Origin: Streptomyces sp. NRRL S-337
GTDB lineage: Bacteria > Actinomycetota > Actinomycetes > Streptomycetales > Streptomycetaceae
Direction of reading: 5' to 3'
Length of the DNA: 64,000 nucleotides
NCBI RefSeq assembly: GCF_000720175.1
Contig: NZ_JOIX01000032.1
Span: 1 to 64,000, forward strand
A program made the translations under genes and the position numbers. Positions within the stretch are counted from its first letter, which is position 1, and every line of letters begins with the position of its first letter. Of this stretch, positions 33,404-42,340 are shown one piece after another. The notes below the pieces were generated by a model. The model was not told the origin of the DNA and made no database searches. It was given only the letters and a program-made list of their open reading frames with translations.

Positions 33404-34285
33404 ATGGGTGATGTGCTGGCCGGTTTTCATGCCGTCTGGGAGTTCGACACGGACTCCGTACTCATCCGCTTCGAACGGGGGATCCGCAGGCCGAAGCTCT
33501 TCCAGGCGCTCGGCGAGCGACGCATTCCGTACGAGGCGCTGAGCTCCGTCGAGCTGTCCGAGGGCAGACGCGGCACGGTGGTGCTGCACGCCGTGCCCAG
33601 GCCTGGTGCCGACCCCCTGATGGAGGCGGCGAACGGGCAGCTGAAGGAGGAGGCCGATCCGTATCGGCTGGTGCTGCCGGCCGAACGCGCGACCCTGGCG
33701 GAGTTCTACGCGGACGAGCTGCGCACGGCGCTGGGCCCCGACGCCAAGGAACCGGCCGAGCGTCATCTGGTGACCGCACCGGAACCTCCGCTCCACTTCA
33801 AGGCGTACGACGGCAAGGCCTCCTTCGACGGCCGTTCGGTCGCCTTCCGCTGGTTCTGGACCGGGGCATCGTCGGCGAAGTGGAAGTGCGGCGACCAGAC
33901 CTTCACGGTCGGCGAGTTGGCCGGCGTCGAGTGGCGCTCGCCGGAGATCTTCAACGGCTACCTCCGGCTGTTGGAACGCGGGGCGGCCGAACCAGGCAAG
34001 GGCGAGGCCGATCAGGACCCGGCAGCGGTGGTGTTCGGGCTGGGGTACGGCCCCGTCCACGAGTCGCTGCCGTTCGCCGCAGCGGTACTGCAGGCGGTGC
34101 GCGCCGCCGAGCCGGAGCAGGAGAGCGCGGAGCGCGAACCGGTGTGCCGCCGGGCCGGGGACGCAGGCCGGGACCCCGCGGACATCGCGGACCGGATACG
34201 GCACTTGGGCGAGCTGCACGACGCCGGGCTGCTGACGGACGACGAGTTCAGTATGAAGAAGGCCGAACTGCTGGCCGAGCTGTAG
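33404..34285 (+). CDS. DUF4429 domain protein with C-terminal SHOCT
   Basis: The 293-residue protein holds two DUF4429 repeats (about 1-110 and 125-230; TDSVLIRFERG and KASFDGRSVAFRWFW mark the strands). It ends in a SHOCT motif (IRHLGELHDAGLLTDDEF, then KKAELL), which often links to oligomerisation or membrane binding. The ATG at 33404 is chosen over ATG 33395 because TACGAT at 33391-33396 sits seven bases upstream, a typical leaderless Streptomyces promoter, and because homologues begin MGDVLAGFHA. Function unknown; related proteins are PH-domain-like. Confidence 0.85.
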   Translation: MGDVLAGFHAVWEFDTDSVLIRFERGIRRPKLFQALGERRIPYEALSSVELSEGRRGTVVLHAVPRPGADPLMEAANGQLKEEADPYRLVLPAERATLAEFYADELRTALGPDAKEPAERHLVTAPEPPLHFKAYDGKASFDGRSVAFRWFWTGASSAKWKCGDQTFTVGELAGVEWRSPEIFNGYLRLLERGAAEPGKGEADQDPAAVVFGLGYGPVHESLPFAAAVLQAVRAAEPEQESAEREPVCRRAGDAGRDPADIADRIRHLGELHDAGLLTDDEFSMKKAELLAEL

Positions 34286-34444
34286 GACCCCGGCTCACCG
34301 CGGGCCGGCTGCCGACCGGCGGTGTCGTGCCGCGGTCTCGTGCGGCGGTTTCGTGCGGTGGTGGGTCATACCGTGGTACGGGGCCGAAGGCCGACCCGTG
34401 GTATGACGCCCGGGCCCAGGCCGTCCGCTTACATTGACTCCGCG

Positions 34445-35878
34445 ATGAACGGACGATCCCCAACCCCAGCCCCCGAGGCGGCCCGCAGCGCCGAGCGCGA
34501 GCCGGCCCGGTCGAGAGCGCTGCGCGCCGCACGGCAGGCGCTGCGCATCCTCGCCGTCGAGCTCGGCACCCCGACCGAACCCGGCATCCCACTGTTCGCC
34601 GGCGTGCAGAGCCGCTGGCTGCGCCGGGTGCCGTACCTCGTCGCCTTCCCGTTCACGGTGTCGTTGCTGCCGACGACCATCAACGTCCTCGGCAACGACT
34701 ACGGCATGAGCGGCGGTCTGGCCGGCGCGCTCGCCACCGCCCAGACCGTGCCCCTGATGCTGGCCGTGACCCGGCCGCTGCAGGCCTGGTGGGTGATCTT
34801 CGCCGCGGATGTCGTCTGCGCCCTGGGGCTCACCGTGGTCGACGGCGTGGCGGACCGCGCCTGGCCCTGGACGCCCCCGGCGATCGTCGGCTATCTCGCA
34901 CTGATGCTGGCACTGTCCCTGCGCGAGCGCCGGCGCACCCTGATAGCCGTCTGGCTGACGACCGGCTTCGCCGGAATACTCTCCGAGATAATGACCCCGG
35001 AGCGCAGCCAGAGCACCTGGGTGCTGACGTTCGTGCTCGCCGGCGTGATGCTGCTGATGGGCGCCACTCTGCGAGAACGGGGCGACGCACAGCGGAAGTT
35101 GATCGAGCAGGAGACCATCAGCGAGGCCGAACGCGCCCGCCGAACGCTCCTGGAGGAACGCACCCGGATCGCCCGCGAACTGCACGACGTGGTCGCCCAC
35201 CACATGTCGGTGATCACGGTCCAGGCGGACAGCGCCCCGTACCGCATCAGCGGGATACCCAAGGAGGCGGAGGAGGAGTTCGGGTCGATCGCCGCGACCG
35301 CGCGCGAGTCCCTGACGGAGATGCGCCGGCTGCTCGGCGTGCTGCGCAGCGAGGAGACGGAACGGCAGGGCGGCGGCCCGGAGAAGACCCCGCAGCCCGG
35401 GGTGGCGATGCTGCCGAAGCTGGTCGAGGGGACCGTACGGGCCGGTGTGCCGGTGGAGTTGGTGCTGCCGGAGGAGCCGGTGGTGCTCGAACCGGCGGTG
35501 GATCTGTCCGCGTACCGCATCGTGCAGGAGGCGCTGGCCAATGTGGTGCGGCACGCCCCCCGCGCACAGACCCGGGTGTCGGTCATACCGACCGCGGACC
35601 GCACCCGGCTGACGGTGCTGATCGTCAACTCCGCCCCGCCCGTGGCATCCGCGCCCTCCGCGCCGTTCGAGACGAGCGGGACCGGCCACGGCCTGGTCGG
35701 GATGCGGGAGCGGGTGCGGCTGGTGGACGGTTCGCTCGACACCGGTCCGCTGCCCGACGGCGGCTTCCGGGTCGCGGCCCAGCTGCCTCTCGCGCCCGCG
35801 CCCGGCTCCCCCGCGTCCGGCTCCGCCGCTTCCCCCTCGGGATCTCCCCTCTCAGCGAAGGATTCCGCCTCTTCATGA
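34445..35878 (+). CDS. Two-component sensor histidine kinase (NarL/LuxR-type, HisKA_3)
   Basis: The 477-residue membrane kinase has several N-terminal transmembrane helices (about 62-210; YLALMLALSL, VLTFVLAGVMLLMGA). A short helix leads into the phospho-acceptor domain with His247 in ARELHDVVAHHMSVI, and the ATPase lies near the end (AYRIVQEALANVVRHA, GTGHGLVGMRERVRL). The last 35 residues are a Pro/Ser tail. Its stop overlaps the response regulator start by four bases, fixing the pair. TACATT at 34430-34435 nine bases before ATG 34445 is a possible -10 box. Signal unknown. Confidence 0.95.
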   Translation: MNGRSPTPAPEAARSAEREPARSRALRAARQALRILAVELGTPTEPGIPLFAGVQSRWLRRVPYLVAFPFTVSLLPTTINVLGNDYGMSGGLAGALATAQTVPLMLAVTRPLQAWWVIFAADVVCALGLTVVDGVADRAWPWTPPAIVGYLALMLALSLRERRRTLIAVWLTTGFAGILSEIMTPERSQSTWVLTFVLAGVMLLMGATLRERGDAQRKLIEQETISEAERARRTLLEERTRIARELHDVVAHHMSVITVQADSAPYRISGIPKEAEEEFGSIAATARESLTEMRRLLGVLRSEETERQGGGPEKTPQPGVAMLPKLVEGTVRAGVPVELVLPEEPVVLEPAVDLSAYRIVQEALANVVRHAPRAQTRVSVIPTADRTRLTVLIVNSAPPVASAPSAPFETSGTGHGLVGMRERVRLVDGSLDTGPLPDGGFRVAAQLPLAPAPGSPASGSAASPSGSPLSAKDSASS

Positions 35879-36558
35879 CCACGCGCGTGATCATCGTCGA
35901 CGACCAGGCCATGGTGCGCGCGGGGTTTGCCGCGCTGCTCGCCGCGCAGAGCGACATCGATGTGGTGGGCGACGCTCCCGATGGTGTGCAAGGGGTGGAG
36001 CTGAGCCGTCGGACGCACCCCGATGTGGTGCTGATGGACGTCCGGATGCCGGAGATGGACGGGCTGGAAGCGGCCCGGCAACTGCTCGCTCCGCCGCGCG
36101 GCGTCACCCACCGCCCCAAGGTGCTCATGCTGACCACCTTCGACGTCGACGACTACGTGTACGAGGCGCTGCGCGCGGGGGCCTCGGGGTTCCTGCTCAA
36201 GGACGCCCCGCCGGCCGATCTGATCTCCGCGGTGCGCGTGGTGGCGGCGGGGGAGGCCCTGCTCGCGCCGTCGGTGACCCGTCGGCTGATCGCCGATTTC
36301 GCCCGCCAGCGGCCGGCGCCCCGCAAGGACCGTGCCTCGCTGCGGCTGAACGGCCTGACTCCGCGGGAGACCGAGGTGCTGGAGCTGATCGCCCGCGGTC
36401 TGTCGAACCAGGAGATCGCCGAGGCGCTGATCCTCGCCGAGCAGACCGTGAAGACCCACATCGGGCGGGTGCTGGCCAAACTGGAACTGCGGGACCGCGC
36501 GCAGGCCGTGATCTTCGCGTACGAGTCGGGGCTGGTGGCGCCGGGGAGTGGCAGTTAG
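35875..36558 (+). CDS. Response regulator, NarL/FixJ family (LuxR-type HTH)
   Basis: The 227-residue protein has a receiver domain with Asp9, Asp10, the phospho-acceptor Asp55 (VVLMDVRMPEMDG), Thr in MLTTFDVDDYVYEAL and Lys in SGFLLKDAPP. The C-terminal LuxR HTH reads LTPRETEVLELIARGLSNQE, then TVKTHIGRVLAKL. It is translationally coupled to the kinase upstream (ATGA). No autoregulatory site was recognised. The regulon is unknown; the flanking paralogous hydrolase genes are possible targets only by proximity. Confidence 0.95.
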   Translation: MTTRVIIVDDQAMVRAGFAALLAAQSDIDVVGDAPDGVQGVELSRRTHPDVVLMDVRMPEMDGLEAARQLLAPPRGVTHRPKVLMLTTFDVDDYVYEALRAGASGFLLKDAPPADLISAVRVVAAGEALLAPSVTRRLIADFARQRPAPRKDRASLRLNGLTPRETEVLELIARGLSNQEIAEALILAEQTVKTHIGRVLAKLELRDRAQAVIFAYESGLVAPGSGS

Positions 36559-37027
36559 AGCAGTAGAGGGAGCTGTCGTTGAAGCTGTAGCTGAAGCTGT
36601 GGTGGCAGCTGTGGTTGAAGCGTCGGTGAGGCTGTGGTGGGAGCTGTGGTTGCAGCTTTCCCTGGAGCTGTAGCTGGAGCTGGAGTGGAAGCGGTGGGGG
36701 CGACACGCCTCGGCTAACGCGGCCCCGGTTGCCGGTCCTCTTCGGGCCGGTGGCTGGGGCCGTGGCCCGTCGCCCGCCCCCTGACGCGATTCGCGTAGCC
36801 CGTCCACCCGCGCAACCCCTACGCCCCTCCTCCGTTTCCTACGTTCCCTCCACGGCCCCCTACGTTCCCCCAACGCCCTTTTCGCGCGCGCTCCTTCCTG
36901 AGGACGAGCGCGGTGCCGGACCCCCTACCCCGGTATCACCCCGGAGTTGGCTCCGCGGTGTGACGCCGTGTCATGCACCGTCTTCCTACCTTTCCTCCGC
37001 CACACCAACGGGAGAGGGAGACACACC
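36559..37027. repeat. Intergenic region with degenerate AGCTGTGG repeats
   Basis: From about 36570 to 36695 short units such as GAAGCTGTAG, GCAGCTGTGG and GGAGCTGTAG recur many times with no fixed period. A second small repeat, CCCTACGTTCCC, appears twice near 36838-36870. No gene is supported. The GGGAG ribosome site at about 37015 belongs to the next gene. Confidence 0.6.
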
Positions 37028-38197
37028 ATGTCCGTGCTGCGCACCGTCGCACGACGCAGCAAGCGCACGCTGATCGCCGCCGCGCTCGCGGTGACCGTGG
37101 CCGCCGGAACCGGCGGCTGGGCGGCAGGTTCCGCGCAGACCGCCGTTACCGGCCCGCCGCCCGGTGCCTCCGCCTGGCGCGCGGACCACTCCCTCGGCGT
37201 GCGGTTGCCGGATCCGGCGACCGCCCGACCGACCGCCGTCGCCCGCTTCTTCGCCTCGCTGACCGATGCCCAGCAGCAGGCTCTCGCCGTCCGGCACCCG
37301 CTCACCGTGGGCAATCTCGACGGCGCCCCGATCACCCTGCGGTACAGGGCAAACTCCCTTGCCCTGAAGGCGGAACGAGCCCGTCAGCTGGCCCGTGCGG
37401 CGGATCCGGCCGGCACCCTCCAGGACCACCAGCAGGCCAGGAAGGCGGCCGACCGGTGTGCCGCACTGCTCAAGCCCGGCCGCCGGATCCTCGCCTTCGA
37501 CCCGCGCGGACGTGGTCAAGTGGCGGAGGTGTACGGGGACTTGGTCGCCGCGGAACACACCGCCGTGATCGTGCCGGGCTCGGACATCGACCTGGCGTCG
37601 TTCGACCGCGCCAAGGACCCGTACGGCACGCCGACCGGGATGGCCAGGTCGCTGCGTACCCAGATGACCGCCGACGCTCCCGGAACCCGTACCGCCGTCA
37701 TCGCCTGGGTCGGGTACACCACCCCGGTCGGCATCGGCCCGGACGCCGTCACCGGCCGGCTCGCCGAGGCCGGTGCGCCCCGGCTGGCCCGCTTCCTGTC
37801 CGGGCTGGCGGCCACCGGCGTGCCGGCACCGGCCGTGCTGTGCCACAGCTACGGCTCGGTGGTCTGCGGACTGGCGGTGCCGCGGCTGGGTGGTCAGGGT
37901 CGCATCGCCGATCTGATCGTCTTCGGCTCCCCCGGTATGCGCCGGGACGATGTGGCGGAACTGCACACCTCCGCCCGGGTCTGGGCGGCTCGGGACGCGT
38001 CCGACTGGATCGGCGATGTCCCGAACGTCGAGTTGCTGGGCCTCGGCCACGGCGAGGACCCCACCGACCCCGAATTCGGCGCCCGGCACGTCTCCGCGAA
38101 GCGGGCCGAGGGCCACACCGGCTACTTCGCCCCCGGTACGGACTCGCTCCAGAACTTCGCGGCCATCGTGCTGGGCCGGTACGGCCGCGTCAGCTGA
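37028..38197 (+). CDS. Secreted alpha/beta hydrolase (DUF1023 type), paralogue of the 31976 gene
   Basis: The 389-residue precursor begins with a signal peptide (MSVLRTVARRSKRTLIAAAL, hydrophobic to about residue 34). The hydrolase domain has the nucleophile elbow CHSYGSVVCGLAVPRL and the downstream DWIGDVPNVELLGLGHGEDP, nearly the same as in the gene starting at 31976. Both share GR(R/Q)ILAFDP and the PGTDSLQNFA/PGTRSLRNFA ending. The ATG at 37028 has GGGAG upstream. The pair arose by duplication and now brackets a DUF4429 gene and a two-component system. Extracellular esterase or peptidase activity is plausible but unproven. Confidence 0.85.
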   Translation: MSVLRTVARRSKRTLIAAALAVTVAAGTGGWAAGSAQTAVTGPPPGASAWRADHSLGVRLPDPATARPTAVARFFASLTDAQQQALAVRHPLTVGNLDGAPITLRYRANSLALKAERARQLARAADPAGTLQDHQQARKAADRCAALLKPGRRILAFDPRGRGQVAEVYGDLVAAEHTAVIVPGSDIDLASFDRAKDPYGTPTGMARSLRTQMTADAPGTRTAVIAWVGYTTPVGIGPDAVTGRLAEAGAPRLARFLSGLAATGVPAPAVLCHSYGSVVCGLAVPRLGGQGRIADLIVFGSPGMRRDDVAELHTSARVWAARDASDWIGDVPNVELLGLGHGEDPTDPEFGARHVSAKRAEGHTGYFAPGTDSLQNFAAIVLGRYGRVS

Positions 38198-38321
38198 CGC
38201 GCACAAGCGGGGCGCGGCATGTCACCACGCGGCACGTCACCGCATGGTCGCCCCGTACCCCTCCACCTCCCTGCACCTCCCTGCATCACCCACCTTCAGG
38301 ACGCAGAGGCCAAGGATCCCC

Positions 38322-39542
38322 ATGAAAACCACATCCACAGTCCGCTCAGCCGTCCGCGCGATCGAGGCGCGTACCCCCGCGGAGCGGGACCGGGCGATCG
38401 ACGGGCTGCGGGCGCTCGCGCTGCTCGCGGTACCCACCGGCCACTGGCTGCTCGGTGGCTTCACCCTGGACGCCGAGGGTGCGCTGCACAACGCCAGTCC
38501 GCTGACCGCCTTGGGCTTACTCGCGCCCGCCAGTTGGGTGCTGCAGATGCTCGGCATCTTCTTCCTGGTCGGCGGCTACGCCTCGGTGCTGTCCTACCGG
38601 CGCGCCCTCGGGCGCGACGAGTCCGTGGGCGGTTGGCTGCGCGGACGGCTCATCAGACTTGGCCGGCCGGTGCTCGGCGTCACGGCCGTATGGGCGGCGC
38701 TGCTGCCGCTGCTCTACAGCGTGGGCGTACCGGATGCGACCCTGCGGACGGGCGCGACGCTGGTCATCCAGCCACTGTGGTTCGTCGGCGTGTACGCGGC
38801 GATCACCACGCTGACGCCGTACTGCGTCCGCGCGGCGAGCCGTATGGGCGCCTGGGCTGCCGCGCCGCTGCTGGTGGCCGTGGCGGCGGTGGACTTCCTG
38901 CGCTACGGGCCGTTCGCCGACGCCATGCCGTCCTGGCTGAGCCTGCTGAATCTGGTCCCCGGGTGGATGTTCGCCTATCAGCTGGGCGTCTCCTGGGGCG
39001 AGCGGCGGCTCGGCCGGCGGGCCGCCTGGACGCTCCTGTTCGGCGGGGCGGCTCTGTTCGCGGCACTGCTGCTGTTCTTCCACTACCCGGCGAGCATGGT
39101 GGGCGTCCCCGGCCAGGACCGTACGAACTCGCATCCGCCGTCGCTGCTGGTCCTGGCGCTGGCGGCGGCCCAGTCCGGTGCAGCGATCCTGCTCCGGGAC
39201 CGGATCGCCCGCCTTCTGCGCCGGCCCGCGCTGTGGGCGCCGGTCGTGGTCATCAACCTGTCGGCGATGACGATCCTGTGCTGGCACCAGACGGCGATGC
39301 TGTCCGCGGCGGTGCCCGCGTCCTTCCTCGGAGCGGTGCCCGGTCTGACCGTCGCGCCCGTCACGCCGGGGTGGATCCTCGTCCGGCTCGCCTGGCTGCC
39401 GGTCTTCGCCGTCGCCCTGCTGCTGATCGCCCGCAGCACCCGCCGTTTCGAGGCCCCTTGGACGGATGTCACCCGTGCCCGCCGCGGCCTCGCCGCGGTC
39501 CTGGCTACCGCGTTCGCGGCGTTCGCGCTGGGGCTGGCGTAG
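38322..39542 (+). CDS. Acyltransferase 3 family integral membrane protein
   Basis: The 406-residue protein has about ten transmembrane helices and the AT3 start RDRAIDGLRALALLAVPTGH with the expected Arg/His near the first helix, then FFLVGGYASVLSYRRAL, WLRGRLIRLGRPV and MTILCWHQTAML. Such enzymes O-acylate sugars, peptidoglycan or lipids at the membrane. The ATG at 38322 has AAGGAT upstream. It follows the secreted hydrolase gene by 124 bp on the same strand and may share its transcript; a joint role in envelope modification is speculation. Confidence 0.88.
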   Translation: MKTTSTVRSAVRAIEARTPAERDRAIDGLRALALLAVPTGHWLLGGFTLDAEGALHNASPLTALGLLAPASWVLQMLGIFFLVGGYASVLSYRRALGRDESVGGWLRGRLIRLGRPVLGVTAVWAALLPLLYSVGVPDATLRTGATLVIQPLWFVGVYAAITTLTPYCVRAASRMGAWAAAPLLVAVAAVDFLRYGPFADAMPSWLSLLNLVPGWMFAYQLGVSWGERRLGRRAAWTLLFGGAALFAALLLFFHYPASMVGVPGQDRTNSHPPSLLVLALAAAQSGAAILLRDRIARLLRRPALWAPVVVINLSAMTILCWHQTAMLSAAVPASFLGAVPGLTVAPVTPGWILVRLAWLPVFAVALLLIARSTRRFEAPWTDVTRARRGLAAVLATAFAAFALGLA

Positions 39543-39711
39543 GGCCGGGGCGCAGCAGCCCGGGCGCAGCGGCCCAGGCCTCGGCAGCCCGGGGCATGCC
39601 CGTCGAGCCACCCGGCCCATCCGAGCCCCCGGACGGCCCGGGCCACCCGGGCGGCCCCGGACCGACGCCCAAGCAGGACACCCCGTGATCGGCCCACCCC
39701 CAGCCCGCGGG

Positions 39712-40737
39712 CTACTCCCGCCCCGCCGACGTGTGCGTCATGTCCGCGTAGCGCTCGCCCGCCACCTTGTCGGCGATCGGCTCCAGGAGGGCCAGTTCCT
39801 CGTGGGTGAGCCGGATGCGGGTGGCGGCGGTGTTCTCCTCGACCCGGTGGCGCTTGCGGGTGCCGGGGATCGGGACGACGGCCAGGCCGTGCACGGCGGC
39901 CTGCTGCTGCACCCAGGCCAGGGCGATCTGCCCGAGCGTGGCGTCGTGGGAGTCGGCGACCGTCCGGACCGGTTCCAGCAGTGCGGCGTTGGCGGCCGCG
40001 TTGTCGCCGGTGAAGCGCGGCTGGGTACGACGGAAGTCGTCCGTGCTGAGCTCCTGGTCGGCGTGCACGAACGCGCCGGTCAGGAAGCCGCGGCCGAGCG
40101 GCGAGTAGGGCACCAGGCCGACGCCGAGCTCGGCCGCGGCGGGCACCACGCCGGACTCGATGTCCCGGCTGAAGAGGGACCACTCGGACTGGACGGCCGC
40201 GATCGGGTGGATGGCGTGCGCCGCGCGCAGTTCGGTGCCGGTCACCTCGCTCAGTCCCAGGTGCTTGACCTTGCCCTCGGTGACCAGTTCGGCCATCGCC
40301 CCGATCGACTCCTCCAGGGGGACGTCCGGGTTGCGGCGGTGCATGTAGTAGAGGTCGATCTCGTCGACGCCCAGCCGCTTGAGGCTGCCTTCGACGGCCT
40401 GGCGGATGTAGGCGCGGTCGTTGCGGATGATGCGCCGGTACGGGTCGTCCGGGGCGTCCGGGTCGGGGGAGATGGCGAACTTGGTGGCCAGGACGACCTC
40501 GTCGCGGTGCGCCTGGATGAAGGGGGCGATGAACTTCTCGTTCTCCCCGCTGCCGTACATGTCGGCGGTGTCGTAGAGCGTCACGCCCAGCTCCAGCGCG
40601 CGCTCCAGGGTGGCCCGTGCCTCGTCGGCGTCCGTGGGCCCGTAGGCGAAACTCATGCCCATACAGCCGAGGCCCTGCACTCCGACGCGGGGGCCGCCGG
40701 TGCCCAGCTCGACCGTCTCGATCTTCTCGCTACCCAT
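39712..40737 (-). CDS. Aldo/keto reductase
   Basis: The 341-residue protein is an AKR with all catalytic residues visible: Asp56 in TLYDTADMYG, Tyr61, Lys86 in ATKF and His133 in YYMHRR, and NADPH-binding RKRHRVEEN near the end. It reduces aldehydes or ketones with NADPH; the sequence resembles the IolS/YhdN-like group. It lies 6 bp after a MerR regulator gene on the same strand, so the two form an operon under the MerR promoter at 41321-41351. An electrophile-stress or toxic-aldehyde role is inferred. Confidence 0.93.
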   Translation of the reverse strand: MGSEKIETVELGTGGPRVGVQGLGCMGMSFAYGPTDADEARATLERALELGVTLYDTADMYGSGENEKFIAPFIQAHRDEVVLATKFAISPDPDAPDDPYRRIIRNDRAYIRQAVEGSLKRLGVDEIDLYYMHRRNPDVPLEESIGAMAELVTEGKVKHLGLSEVTGTELRAAHAIHPIAAVQSEWSLFSRDIESGVVPAAAELGVGLVPYSPLGRGFLTGAFVHADQELSTDDFRRTQPRFTGDNAAANAALLEPVRTVADSHDATLGQIALAWVQQQAAVHGLAVVPIPGTRKRHRVEENTAATRIRLTHEELALLEPIADKVAGERYADMTHTSAGRE

Positions 40738-40743
40738 GAAACC

Positions 40744-41235
40744 TCAGAACCTCTCGGACGCCCGCCGGGCGTCGGCGTAGATGTCGATCTTGTAGTCGAG
40801 TACGTCCAGCGTGCTCTGCAGCTCCGTGATGCGCTGCCGCACGTCCTCGCGGTGCGCGGTCAGCAACTGCTCACGCTCGGCGAAGGTGCTCTCGCCCTGC
40901 CGGACAAGTTCGGCGTAGCGGACCATGTCGGCGACCGGCATGCCGGTCAGCCGCAGCTTGGTGACCAGGCTCAGCCAGTCCAGATCGCGGTTGCTGAACC
41001 GGCGCTGCCCGGTGTGCGTACGGTTCACGTGCGGCATCAGGCCTATCCGCTCGTACCAGCGGAGGGTGTGGGCGCTGAGCCCGGTGTGCTCCGAGACCTC
41101 GCTGATCGTGTACCGGTCCTGGCCGGTGGGCTTGGGGTGCGGGAGCGGCGGGGGGCCGCAGTTGCGGACCTTCACCGGCCGTTCGGCGGTCGCTGCCAGG
41201 CCGCTCGTCACCGGTTCGCTCTGCGTGACCGTCAT
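40744..41235 (-). CDS. MerR-family transcriptional regulator
   Basis: The 163-residue protein has a 40-residue N-terminal extension and then a MerR winged helix (YTISEVSEHTGLSAHTLRWY, ERIGLMPHVNRTHTGQRRFS), followed by the dimerisation helix. It lacks the Cys pattern of metal-sensing MerR proteins, so it probably senses a small organic or redox signal. GGGGAG precedes the ATG at 41235. Its own promoter has the 19-bp spacer and dyad that MerR proteins act on, and the oxidoreductase gene at 49034 has an almost identical one, suggesting a two-site regulon. Confidence 0.92.
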   Translation of the reverse strand: MTVTQSEPVTSGLAATAERPVKVRNCGPPPLPHPKPTGQDRYTISEVSEHTGLSAHTLRWYERIGLMPHVNRTHTGQRRFSNRDLDWLSLVTKLRLTGMPVADMVRYAELVRQGESTFAEREQLLTAHREDVRQRITELQSTLDVLDYKIDIYADARRASERF

Positions 41236-41320
41236 GCCCCGTCTCCCCTGTTTCGCCGGATTGCTCTCGACTTCGCCGCGGACCTCGCGGCTTCACGCCG
41301 GATGCCTTGCGACGTCTTCA

Positions 41321-41351
41321 ACGCTAGAGAGTTCGAGCGCACTCCAAGCAA
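41321..41351 (-). promoter_or_regulatory. MerR-type promoter/operator of the merR-akr operon
   Basis: On the minus strand TTGCTT (complement of 41346-41351) and TAGCGT (complement of 41321-41326) are separated by 19 bp, the long spacer typical of MerR-controlled promoters. The spacer contains the dyad GGAG-TGCG-CTCG. The core TTCGAGCGCACTCCAAG at 41332-41348 recurs as TTAGAGCGCACTCCAGG at 49051-49067. Autoregulation is likely. Confidence 0.72.
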
Positions 41352-41403
41352 GCGCGGATCGGGCGCAGACTTGACCTGAATTTGGGAAGGCTAGGCTCGG
41401 AGC

Positions 41404-42225
41404 ATGCAGAGCCTGCGGATGATCGAGAACTGGCCGGTGCCCACCGCTGCGGCCGCCGTCGTACGAGCCGACGGGTCGGTGGCCGGATCGTACGGCCCTT
41501 TGGAGCAGCGGTTTCCGCTGGCGTCGGTGACGAAGCCGCTGGCCGCGTACGCCGCCCTGCTGGCCGTCGAGGAGGGCGCCGTCGAGCTGGACGAGCCGGC
41601 CGGTCCGGAGGGTTCCACGGTCCGTCATCTGCTCGCGCACACCTCGGGGCTCGCCTTCGACGAGCAGCGTGTGATGGCCGCCCCCGGCACCCGTCGGATC
41701 TACTCCAACACCGGCTTCGAGGTGCTGGGCGACCACATCGCCAAGGCGACCGACATCCCCTTCCCGCAGTATCTGCACGAGGCGGTGCTGGCGCCGCTCG
41801 GCATGACCGCGACGGAACTGCCCGGCTCGCCCGCCAAGGACGGCGTCTCCACGGTCGCCGACCTGATCCGGTTCGCGGCCGAACTGCAGGCGCCGCGGCT
41901 GCTCGCACTGCAGACGCTCGCGGAGGCGACGCAGGTGGCCTTCCCCGGGCTGACGGGTGTGCTGCCGGGCTACGGCCACCAGAAGCCGAACGACTGGGGC
42001 TTGGGTTTCGAGATCCGCGACGGCAAGTCGCCGCACTGGACGGGCGCCGGGTCCTCGCCCCGCACCTACGGGCACTTCGGGCAGTCCGGGACGTTCCTGT
42101 GGGTGGACCCGGAGGCCGGGGCCGCCTGTGTGGCGCTGACCGACCGGGCCTTCGGGCCCTGGGCGATCGAGGTCTGGCCGACGCTGACCGACGCGGTGCT
42201 GGACGAGCTGGCGCGGGCGGTCTGA
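41404..42225 (+). CDS. Serine hydrolase (class C beta-lactamase/transpeptidase-like fold)
   Basis: The 273-residue protein has the penicillin-recognising fold: Ser41 and Lys44 in ASVTKPLAAYA, the Tyr100-Ser-Asn motif in RIYSNTGFEVLG, and HFGQSGT as KTG equivalent. HLLAHTSGL is the usual helix of this family. No signal peptide is visible, so it is probably cytosolic and an esterase or peptidase rather than a drug-resistance lactamase. TAGGCT at 41392-41397 lies six bases before the ATG, consistent with leaderless transcription. Divergent from merR. Confidence 0.88.
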   Translation: MQSLRMIENWPVPTAAAAVVRADGSVAGSYGPLEQRFPLASVTKPLAAYAALLAVEEGAVELDEPAGPEGSTVRHLLAHTSGLAFDEQRVMAAPGTRRIYSNTGFEVLGDHIAKATDIPFPQYLHEAVLAPLGMTATELPGSPAKDGVSTVADLIRFAAELQAPRLLALQTLAEATQVAFPGLTGVLPGYGHQKPNDWGLGFEIRDGKSPHWTGAGSSPRTYGHFGQSGTFLWVDPEAGAACVALTDRAFGPWAIEVWPTLTDAVLDELARAV

Positions 42226-42340
42226 CGCGGCCGGTGGCCGGGCGCGTGTCCCCGTAGGACCACGAAGCGGAACCGCGCCCGCCGCGGCTCGTGCGGAATC
42301 GCGGCCCGCCGCGGCTCGCCCGACCCCGCCGCGGCCCCGC

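Noticed and set aside
41404..42225. Beta-lactamase resistance gene
   Set aside because: The SxxK/YSN fold is present, but there is no signal peptide and no class-specific signature, so a general serine hydrolase is the safer call.
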